64,000 nt of DNA, taken from Ewingella sp049889095 (GTDB lineage Bacteria; Pseudomonadota; Gammaproteobacteria; Enterobacterales; Enterobacteriaceae). The DNA lies in the NCBI GenBank assembly GCA_049889095.1, contig JBLJFK010000004.1; one strand, given 5' to 3'. This document shows, in pieces, positions 57,167 through 63,875 of the stretch. The notes below the pieces were generated by a model, which made no database searches, was not told the origin of the DNA, and saw only the letters and a program-made list of their open reading frames with translations. Positions within the stretch are counted from its first letter, which is position 1; every line of letters begins with the position of its first letter. Position numbers and translations under genes: made by a program.

Positions 57167-57916
57167 CGCATCCGTGGCGTAAGCCTAACCACAGAGTTTG
57201 ACGAGCTTGTGGAGGCTGTGAGAGCCGCAGCGGATGCCGGTGATTTTGCGGCATATATAGTGGCACAAGGTGGCGCGAATGTTCCCCGCGATACGCAGAC
57301 CGTGCGCACGGCCCGTCACGTTATTGATGAACTCAACGAGTACGACGAAGAGGTGCAGAAAGTCATCGGTATTTTTGCGCCACACCTCGGCGCTGATCAC
57401 GTCCATGAGACACGCACGACTCAATGGCAAATTGTCGCTAAGTCTGTGGCCGTTGCCCCTCATCCTTTGACGTTAAAAAGCGCCTTCGGCGCGCCTCGGA
57501 GTCCTGTCAATAACTGTGGGGAGGTCGAGGCCGGAGCCGGTCAGTTATTGCCTGCAACACCTTCTGAGTACGCCGCAGCGGTGATGAAATTAGTAGAGCG
57601 CGGGGATGTTGGGTGGAGTGAGCCAGACGTCGCTAAGGTGCTGGGAGACGCAGCAAGGCGGCAATCACCATCAATAAATAACCAGCAACATAGCTTTGAT
57701 TCTTTAAAACCTCGCGAGCTTGCCCCATCGGCGCGCTTAACAAAGCAGGAACGGGTCAAGATACCGCAGATTTATAGAGATTTAGTGAGCCAAGGCATCA
57801 CGCCGGAGCGCTGGGAGTTGGAAGCGCTGGCGCGCGGTGCATCGGTGACGTTTGACGGTAATAAATATTCATATCCGACCCTTGATGAATGGCCGGGTTT
57901 TTCAGGCCAACCTTAG
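57166..57916 (+). pseudogene. P2-like replication protein A, C-terminal fragment
   Basis: From about 57166 the frame reads RRIRGVSLTTEFDELVEAVRAAADAGDF, then GGANVPRD, TRTTQWQIV, PRSPVNNCG, LAPSARLTKQERV, RWELEALARGASVTFDG and LDEWPGF. This matches the C-terminal third of the P2 gene A rolling-circle replication protein. The N-terminal nicking domain with the catalytic tyrosines is missing. The fragment is joined head-on to the integrase remnant; an open frame from 57059 crosses that junction but its first 35 codons are antisense integrase. The last three residues (GQP) come from the 30-bp repeat. Confidence 0.8.
57883..57912. repeat. 30-bp direct repeat, left copy
   Basis: Exact 30-base match to 59255-59284, starting TGATGAATGGCCGGG and ending CAGGCCAACC. 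Here it encodes the end of the gene A fragment (LDEWPGFSGQP). The two copies bracket the orphan bacteriocin cassette. Confidence 0.9.
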
Positions 57917-58061
57917 AATTTGGCCGGAATACCATTTAGCTGATGCTACCAACCGAACATACAGGCTCTCTGAAACTTGACATTTAAGTCAGTCTTACTG
58001 GTAGTGATGACACCGTAAGCCTTACGTGTAGTAGCTCAGACCTGATCTGACTGCTGGGTTT

Positions 58062-58090
58062 AATGCGGCTCCTATTACGAGAGCCGCATT
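58062..58090 (-). terminator. Hairpin after the Im9-like immunity gene
   Basis: Perfect arms AATGCGGCTC and GAGCCGCATT with a nine-base loop lie 10 bp past the immunity stop. The T run is weak, so termination is likely but not certain. Confidence 0.55.
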
Positions 58091-58100
58091 TACTTAATGA

Positions 58101-58355
58101 TTAAGGCTTAAATCCCGGTTTGCCGCTAGCAGCTCGCCATTCTTTGACGGTTTTAACAATTTCTTTAGGACTGTCACCGTGTTCTTGTTTTGGGTAGTAG
58201 ATAAGATCAGAACCATCTGGATGTTCTGTTAATTTCTTAAACAGCAGTACAGCCTCTGTATGTTTATTTTCGGAGTCATAATCTGCATCGCAGATTTTCT
58301 TAACAAGAGCCAAAAATTCAGCTTCGGTATATTCAGTAATATTTGTTTTGTCCAT
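58101..58355 (-). CDS. Colicin E-type DNase immunity protein (Im2/Im7/Im8/Im9 family)
   Basis: The 84-residue product (MDKTNITEYTEAEFLALVKK at the start) belongs to the small four-helix family that neutralises colicin E-type and pyocin S-type HNH nucleases. The conserved helix III core EHPDGSDLIYYP is present, as is the ending IVKTVKEWRAASGKPGFK. I chose the ATG at 58355 because a GGTGA site precedes it; it follows the stop of the broken DNase by one base. The gene appears intact although its cognate toxin is not, so it could still protect against related nucleases. Confidence 0.92.
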   Translation of the reverse strand: MDKTNITEYTEAEFLALVKKICDADYDSENKHTEAVLLFKKLTEHPDGSDLIYYPKQEHGDSPKEIVKTVKEWRAASGKPGFKP

Positions 58356-58356
58356 G

Positions 58357-59254
58357 TTATTCACCATTTTTATGAAGCTCGATGTGCCTTTTTGGCGTTA
58401 AGATTTCAATATTGTCAACATCATAAACAGCTCCGCCATCTTTAATTCGGGTGATGTGATGGAGTTCATAACGAGTACGCCCACCTACTTGCTCGGCTTC
58501 AGGGGGGGAAAGGAGAGTATCCTTTCTCAAGGGCCTTCTTGTTATTACCTTTGAACTGGCTGGACAACGTTGGTTCTTTTCCAACTTCACTCCATACAGC
58601 CCGACGGAACGAATCAAAACTCCCGAACGTCTTTCCACGCAGCTTATCTGCAATCTGACTAGGGATCGGCGCACCATCACCTACTCCAGCATCACCAAGC
58701 CAGTTATCCCCAACGGGTTGACCGCTACCGCTCGCGGTGCCGGGCATGTTTCGAGGGCTGCGTAACATTACATACAAGGGTTTAAGCCCGGAGTCCGCAG
58801 GGAAAATCAGAATAACATCTGAAAAATCCAGATCTTCCGCTACCGGCGTTACTGTCAACGTCACGCCCTGCGGAACAGACACTGGCCCCCAGTGTTCACC
58901 ACTGTTTCAGGCAAAGGAACCGGACCGTTCAGCGTCAGGGGACTGTTTACCCCGGGCGCATCTGCCGGGCTCACTAAAATCGTCTGGGATGGTACACCCG
59001 CGATTGCCGGTAGCGTATAACCCCAATACCCCGTCACCGGGTCCAGTGATGCACGCACCACTGGAACACTGCCAGCGACACTATTGCGTACAAGCTGGGT
59101 CTCCAGAGAACCGTCATCCCGCAACACCATTCGCCCGCGCACCGGTAAACTAATAGGTGTATTCGTATCAGCGGCATGAACTAGGGCAGCAGCATCCGGC
59201 AGGGATAACGTATCTCCCGGTATCAAAGCGCTGATATCACGCCCCTCTAGGCGG
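58357..59254 (-). pseudogene. Orphan 3' half of an S-type bacteriocin with HNH DNase domain
   Basis: Read leftward, homology begins at GRDISALIPGD right beside the 30-bp repeat and covers a pyocin-S domain (LPVRGRMVLRDDG, TGYWGY, QTILVSPADAPGVN). Then comes a colicin E2/E9-type nuclease (GAPIPSQIADKLRGK, SFDSFRRAVWSEV, YELHH ... DNIEILTPKRHIELH). It has no N-terminal half. Two frameshifts break it: one base is missing near 58885 (after VVNTGG) and one extra C lies in the run of seven C at 58502-58508 (after GYSPF). With six C the frame would continue FPPEAEQVGGR, as in colicins. The HNH residues are intact. It lies directly before its immunity gene. Confidence 0.88.
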
Positions 59255-59284
59255 TGATGAATGGCCGGGTTTTTCAGGCCAACC
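59255..59284. repeat. 30-bp direct repeat, right copy
   Basis: Exact copy of 57883-57912. Its last bases run into a fragment of an IS3-family transposase (reading PTQNAFIE onward). The orphan cassette starts at its left edge. Confidence 0.9.
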
Positions 59285-59400
59285 CAGAACGCGTTTATCG
59301 AACATTTTACCCGAATGTAACGGACAGAAATGCTGGATTTTTGCCTATTCAGAACGCTGAACGAAGCACGGGAGAACACGGAACGCTGGCTGAGAAACCG
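59278..59400 (+). pseudogene. Decayed IS3-family transposase OrfB fragment
   Basis: The frame reads PTQNAFIEHFTRM, a stop, then RTEMLDFCLFRTLNEAREN and TERWL. It resembles the region around the third catalytic residue (Glu of DDE) in IS3-family OrfB, typically PTQNAFIERFNRTYR...LDFYLFRTLNEAREITERWL. There is an internal stop at the Tyr position, and neither end of the element is present. It is the only IS trace I see in the window. Confidence 0.65.
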
Positions 59401-59474
59401 AAAATCTCAATAAGTACGTGGAACAAAAATCTGGGATACTTACATAACCTGTATATTTATTATTTTAGGTTTTT

Positions 59475-59504
59475 AAATTCAGCCCCAAGTCTGAGGCTGA
59501 ATTT
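59475..59504 (-). terminator. Hairpin after the bacteriocin-immunity pair
   Basis: Perfect arms AAATTCAGCC and GGCTGAATTT with a ten-base loop lie 9 bp beyond the stop of the small immunity-position gene. It should end or attenuate the bacteriocin transcript before the orphan cassette. Confidence 0.6.
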
Positions 59505-59513
59505 AGTAAATCA

Positions 59514-59777
59514 TTATGAAATGCCATATTTTTTTTGCGTCACAAATGCAGGTTCCTTCCAATGAGGTCCTTTTTTTGTATGTCCTTGGGCATCGTTGAC
59601 TAGTTTTCCTTCATCCAATAATTTTCTATATACCGTAGGAAGTATAGCATTTTCTATAACGTCAAATTTGTAACGAACAAACATTCGATCAACATCAGGG
59701 AATGCTCTAAATGGTGCTAAATATAATAAAACATCTTCCACACTTTCGTTTTCGATCATTAATTTAAAATCAGTCAT
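59514..59777 (-). CDS. Probable immunity protein of the intact bacteriocin (unknown family)
   Basis: The 87-residue product starts MTDFKLMIENESVEDVLLYL and contains VIENAILPTVYRKLLDEGKLVNDAQGHT and ends KEPAFVTQKKYGIS. I do not recognise the family. It overlaps the 3' end of the bacteriocin gene by eight bases, is on the same strand and is followed by a hairpin, the normal place of an immunity gene. It is unrelated in sequence to the Im9-like protein nearby. Function is inferred from position only. Confidence 0.72.
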   Translation of the reverse strand: MTDFKLMIENESVEDVLLYLAPFRAFPDVDRMFVRYKFDVIENAILPTVYRKLLDEGKLVNDAQGHTKKGPHWKEPAFVTQKKYGIS

Positions 59778-62211
59778 GATTTCCCCTCATTTCTTGTTCT
59801 TCGTAGGCTTTTTCTGCATCAGGTGTATATAAAGGTTCCATTCTTTCATTAACTTTATAATCCTCTAGACTTGCGGTATGAGCATCATTCCAGACACTTT
59901 TGTCCTCCACACCATCAGGAACACCAAGCACTCGATATCGTTCAAGTTCCCTAATTTCATGCGTGTAGTAACGTTTGTCAATGTTCGTGGCCTGTAATTC
60001 GCCCTTCAAAATTTTATCCAGACGGTCAATCATCACGCTGTTGGCATCTGACTTACCAAAACGTCCGGTATGCAGTTTCACCTGATCAATACCGACCTGG
60101 TCAATCACCACACCACGCCAGTCCAGATCCTGAACTGCACCACCGGCCTTATCAGGATTATAAGGTCGACCACTATACTTACCTTTGTCTGTCACCTCAC
60201 CGTAAGGGCTGTTTTGCATCACGTACAGTGGTTTTAGCCCTGATTCAGTGGGGAAAATAAGAATGAAGTCCCGAAAATCCAGGTCACCCAGCACTGGCGT
60301 CGTTGTCACTGTCACACCCTGCGAAACTACACCCTGATCACCTGTGTGCACAATACGTTCAGGCAATGGGACCGGACCCGTCAGCCCCAGCGGGCCGTTC
60401 ACACCCGGCGCATCCGCCGGACTCACCAGAATGGTCTGAGCCGGCACGCCCGGCATCATTGGCAACGCATAGCCCCAGTAACCAGTGTCCTTATCCAGTA
60501 TCGCACGCACCACCGGTACGCTACCCGCCACCGGCGTTCGCACCAACTGGGTTTCCAGTATATCGTCTGTCCGCAATACCATACGGGCACGAACAGGTAT
60601 CGTGACCGATGTATGTGTATCAGCTGCATGATTTAATGTTGCAGAATCGGGTAGAGATAATACATCTCCGGAGATCAACGTACTGATATCCCGTCCCGGC
60701 ACCAGGTCACTACCAGCACCCACTTCTTTCGAATACAACAGCCCCATAATCGTCACAGCCACCGGCCCGGCCAGACTGGCGGTAGCAATACCGCGTAATT
60801 CAGCGAGAGCGGCGCTGATCCTGCCCCAGACCATGCCAGCGATATCATCACCCAGCGTAATTCCACCGCCGCCAGCTACCGCCCAGCTCAGCGGTGACCC
60901 CACCGCTGAGGAACTAACGGATATTCCGCGTACGGACTGTACACTCATCAATTTCAGTGTATCAGTTGCTATCTGACGTGCCTGCATGGCTTGTGCGAGC
61001 TGAGTGGCACGGTCAAGCTCCGCGTTGATGGCCGCGAGGTCAGCCGGACGAAAGCCCGCACGGTCGCGGATAAAGTCTGCTCGCAACTGCTCCGTGTTCG
61101 CCGCCCTAACCGATTGTGACTGGGCCAACTGCCGCGCACGCTCCAACATCGAGCGATAATTAGCCTGATAACCTATCTCCGCTATCGTGGCCCGGTCGAG
61201 CTCCGCGTTGATGGCAGCAAGGTCAACTGATCGGAAGCTTGCACGGTCACGAATAAAGTCTGCCCTGAGTTGCTCCGTGTTTGCTGCCCCCACCGACTGG
61301 GATTCTGCTAGCTGACGCGCGCGCTCCAGCATCGAGCGATAGTTGGCCTGATAATCCATCTCCGCTATCGTGGCCCGGTCGAGTTCCGCGTTGATGGCAG
61401 CGAGGTCGGACGGACGGAAGCCCGCACGGTCGCGGATAAAGTCCGCCCTGAGCTGCTCCGTGTTCACCGCCCCCACCGACTGCGACTCTGCCAGTTGCCG
61501 CGCGCGCTCCAGCATCGAGCGATAGTTGGCCTGATAGCCGGTTTCAGCTACCGTAGCCCGGTCAAGCTCCGCATTGATGGCCGCCAAATCAGCCGGTCGG
61601 AAGGTCGCACGGTCCCGGATAAAGTCCGCCCTGAGCTGCTCGGTGTTTGCCGCCCCCACCGACTGCGACTGCGCCAACTGATGCGCGCGCTCCAGCATTG
61701 AGCGATAGTTGGCCTGATAACCTGTCTCCACAGCCAGCTCGTTGTTAAAGGTCACCAGACGGCTATCCCCGTTCTCCGAAATGGGCGTATTTCCGGAAGC
61801 CAACGGGTGCCCAGTATCAATATTACCAATAGCAACCGGATTGTTTGTTCCATCAACAAATCCCATGATAATGCCACCTAAGCCAATCTTTGCCGCTTGC
61901 TCTGCATTTAAACCTTCGACAGAAATCCCCATCTTTCCATTGGCGTCAATGGTCTCAATCCGTAATTTTGCCGCATAGTTAATACTGATAGCTGCCTGTA
62001 TCAGGCTGGATAACTTCTGTCTGATGACGGGGTCGTTTTGAATAGACGAAACTTGCTTCTGAACCGCTGAGTTCGCCGCGTTGGAGTTACCACCACTATC
62101 TTGATTGCCCGCATTCCCCTGATTTCCTCCGCCGGGTTCAGGCTCATTTCCACTCTCGGAACTCCAGCTCGTCCCGTCGCCATCCCCACCACCATAATTA
62201 AAGCCAGGCAT
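59770..62211 (-). CDS. S-type/colicin-like bacteriocin with unassigned C-terminal toxin domain
   Basis: The 813-residue protein has a modular bacteriocin layout. Residues 1-45 are Gly/Asn-rich and include DGTSWSSE (12-19), close to the TolB-binding box DGSGWSSE of E-group colicins, so Tol-dependent import is likely. Residues 162-405 are four 61-residue tandem repeats, probably helical and receptor-related. Residues from about 490 to 640 are a pyocin-S domain (YSKEVGAGSDLVPGRD, QTILVSPADAPGVN). The last 117 residues (from DWRGVVIDQVG, 697) hold YYTHEIRELERYRVLG and VWNDAHTASLEDYK, with His751, Glu752 and His778 as possible active-site residues; I cannot name this domain. The gene has a GGGA site, an upstream LexA box and an overlapping downstream immunity-position gene. 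No lysis gene is seen. Confidence 0.85.
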   Translation of the reverse strand: MPGFNYGGGDGDGTSWSSESGNEPEPGGGNQGNAGNQDSGGNSNAANSAVQKQVSSIQNDPVIRQKLSSLIQAAISINYAAKLRIETIDANGKMGISVEGLNAEQAAKIGLGGIIMGFVDGTNNPVAIGNIDTGHPLASGNTPISENGDSRLVTFNNELAVETGYQANYRSMLERAHQLAQSQSVGAANTEQLRADFIRDRATFRPADLAAINAELDRATVAETGYQANYRSMLERARQLAESQSVGAVNTEQLRADFIRDRAGFRPSDLAAINAELDRATIAEMDYQANYRSMLERARQLAESQSVGAANTEQLRADFIRDRASFRSVDLAAINAELDRATIAEIGYQANYRSMLERARQLAQSQSVRAANTEQLRADFIRDRAGFRPADLAAINAELDRATQLAQAMQARQIATDTLKLMSVQSVRGISVSSSAVGSPLSWAVAGGGGITLGDDIAGMVWGRISAALAELRGIATASLAGPVAVTIMGLLYSKEVGAGSDLVPGRDISTLISGDVLSLPDSATLNHAADTHTSVTIPVRARMVLRTDDILETQLVRTPVAGSVPVVRAILDKDTGYWGYALPMMPGVPAQTILVSPADAPGVNGPLGLTGPVPLPERIVHTGDQGVVSQGVTVTTTPVLGDLDFRDFILIFPTESGLKPLYVMQNSPYGEVTDKGKYSGRPYNPDKAGGAVQDLDWRGVVIDQVGIDQVKLHTGRFGKSDANSVMIDRLDKILKGELQATNIDKRYYTHEIRELERYRVLGVPDGVEDKSVWNDAHTASLEDYKVNERMEPLYTPDAEKAYEEQEMRGNHD
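60997..61728 (-). repeat. Four in-frame 183-bp tandem repeats within the bacteriocin gene
   Basis: Four units of exactly 183 bp (61 codons) each encode a version of YQANYRSMLERARQLA, NTEQLRADFIRDRA and DLAAINAELDRAT. The copies differ at only a few residues, so recombination between them is possible. They lie between the N-terminal import region and the pyocin-S domain. Confidence 0.93.
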
Positions 62212-62270
62212 AGTTTTTCCCTTTTTAACTTGTTGAGAGAATTAATACTGTTTGTAAATCAAAAAAATTT

Positions 62271-62290
62271 AACTGGATATCCAACCAGTA
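62271..62290 (-). promoter_or_regulatory. LexA (SOS) box upstream of the bacteriocin gene
   Basis: Read leftward, TACTGGTTGGATATCCAGTT has the full CTG-N10-CAG LexA core with TA flanks, 60 bp upstream of the bacteriocin ATG. Most colicin and pyocin genes are SOS-induced in this way. A second CTG half-site lies nearer the gene (around 62248). The stretch 62291-62575 beyond it is AT-rich and shows no gene. Confidence 0.75.
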
Positions 62291-62575
62291 ATTTAAAAGC
62301 GAAAAGCTCATGGGTCAAATGATAATAATAATGATTTTTTTGTGATGGCAGATATAAAAAGCCGTAGTGCTATTGGCAAGGTATGCGGGGTAATGAAAAT
62401 GGAATATCGGTCTGTGACAATTATGTATACCCCAATGTCGGAACCAAAAATCAGATTATTTCTGTGTTAGTTCATCATTTATCTACCACGTACGTCATGA
62501 ACATTATCTAAATGTCATTTACTAGCACCTTATCACCATCTCTCAAGTGGCTAATAAATAAAGACTACTGCATTC

Positions 62576-62851
62576 ATGGTGCATGAATTCGCGTTTTTTC
62601 AAAAAATTATTAATTGCCATCCCGCACCAGTACCGGCGCGGTTCTCAATGGAACACGCAACTGCATTAAAACCGCCCTATAAAGCGGGCAGGCGTGGCGG
62701 GGATAGCATTGCGCGCAAACGTGTTTTGCAGGGTTTTATTCCTGCGCCTGAGCGGGCCGTGGAGAGGTTTTCCAATCTTCGCGCAATATTGATGTGCGTG
62801 GGGACATTCGCGACGTGTCGTGCGTCTGGTGGCCTCATGGCGCAGGCGTAA
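62576..62851 (+). CDS. Possible phage Ash/Icd-like leader reading frame fragment
   Basis: The 91-codon frame contains FAFFQKIINCHPAPVPARFS, then ARKRVLQGFIPAPERAVERF and ILMCVGTFATCRASGG. I recall very similar sequence at the start of P4/P2-type prophage ash or Icd-like frames (host cell-division inhibitors). The usual C-terminal domain does not follow, so this is at best a remnant. It could also be an untranslated conserved phage segment. Confidence 0.4.
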   Translation: MVHEFAFFQKIINCHPAPVPARFSMEHATALKPPYKAGRRGGDSIARKRVLQGFIPAPERAVERFSNLRAILMCVGTFATCRASGGLMAQA

Positions 62852-62872
62852 AAAAACCGCCCTGTCAGGCGG
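62850..62872 (-). terminator. Terminator read leftward
   Basis: CCGCC-TGACAG-GGCGG (minus strand) is followed by seven T. It lies 23 bp past the leftward stop at 62895, which suggests that a gene once ended there. Confidence 0.6.
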
Positions 62873-62894
62873 CTGTGTCATCGTTATTCTGGGT

Positions 62895-62975
62895 TTATAA
62901 TGCGTAGTCCGTAAAGCGGATCACCTCCTGACCATTCGGGCGCGCAGTGCGGATTTTCGCGGCACCCTCAATGCA
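62895..62975 (-). pseudogene. 3' remnant of an unidentified phage gene
   Basis: The last codons of a leftward frame read KIRTARPNGQEVIRFTDYAL and stop just before a terminator, which is how a real gene end looks. The frame upstream of about 62975 is antisense to gene D and is not real. I cannot name the gene. Confidence 0.3.
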
Positions 62976-63787
62976 CGGCGCGAGGTGTCTTACCACGATA
63001 CCACGCTGGGGACAGTGGTCGAGCAGATAGCCACGCGCAACACGCTGACCGCCAGCGTGACCCGTGAACTGGCCGCGATCAACCTTGCTCACATTGACCA
63101 GTCGCAGGAGTCTGACGCCAAGTTTCTGACCCGGCTGGCCACCCGCAACGGGGCGGAGGTGTCGATTAAAGCGGGCAAGCTGCTGTTTTTGAAAGCCGGA
63201 AACGGCACCACAGCCAGCGGCAAACCGATACCGGCGATGACCATCGAACGCCGGGACGGGGATCGCCATCAGTTCGCCATTGCTGACCGGGGCGCTTACA
63301 CCGGCGTGACGGCGAAATGGTTGCACACCAAAGACCCCAACCCCAAAAAGCAGAAAGTCAAAATCCAGCGTAAGCCCAAGGTGCAGCACCTGCGCGCGCT
63401 GCAGCACCCGAAAGCCAAAGCCGCGCCGAAAGCCAAAGCGCCAGTGAAAACGCCCGAGGCAAAAGAAGGTGAATATATGGCCGGAGAGGCGGATAACGTT
63501 TTTGCCATCACGACCACCTATGCCAGCAAGGCGCAGGCCATCCGCGCAGCGGCGGCCAAATGGGACAAGCTGCAACGCGGCGTGGCGGAGTTCTCCCTCA
63601 CTCTGGCCATGGGGCGCGCCGATTTATACCCTGAGACGCCGGTGGCGGTGAGAGGGTTTAAGCGCGTCATAGACGAACAGCCGTGGGTGATCACTAAGTG
63701 ACCCACTCACTCAGCAATAACGGTTACACGACGGGCCTGGAGCTTGAGGTCAGGCTTACGGACGTATCGTATGACACCGATGAATAA
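62976..63787 (+). pseudogene. P2-like late-control protein D, truncated and frameshifted
   Basis: Homology to the C-terminal two thirds of P2 gene D (a tail protein) begins at RREVSYHDTTLGTVVEQIATRNTLTASVT and runs through KAGKLLFLKAG, RGAYTGVTAKWLHTKDP, EGEYMAGEADNVFAITTTYA and FKRVIDEQPWVITK. The frame stops at 63699-63701, but the known ending continues one base out of frame (VTHSLSNNGYTTGLELEVRL ... DTDE) to a stop at 63785-63787. One base is therefore lost at about 63697. The N-terminal third is missing, so there is no working protein. Confidence 0.85.
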
Positions 63788-63875
63788 ACCACCAAAGATA
63801 CACTTAACAATTTGTTTTATATGATTAAAGTGGATAAGATCTCTACATCAAAGGCGAGTGATTGAGGTGATACCC

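Noticed and set aside
58357..58882. Calling two separate small genes for the HNH region
   Set aside because: Both pieces align in order with a single colicin-type nuclease and are joined by a one-base change in a C run, so they are one broken gene.
59280..59513. Colicin-type lysis (release) gene after the immunity gene
   Set aside because: No short lipoprotein signal with a lipobox is seen; the interval holds a hairpin and an IS remnant. S-type bacteriocins often lack a lysis gene.
60997..61728. Regular repeats as a CRISPR array
   Set aside because: Units are 183 bp, in frame, with no separate spacers; they are protein-coding tandem repeats.
62895..63575. 226-codon minus-strand frame across gene D
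   Set aside because: Almost all of it is the shadow of gene D in a GC-rich stretch; only the last 20 or so codons look like a real gene end and are listed separately.
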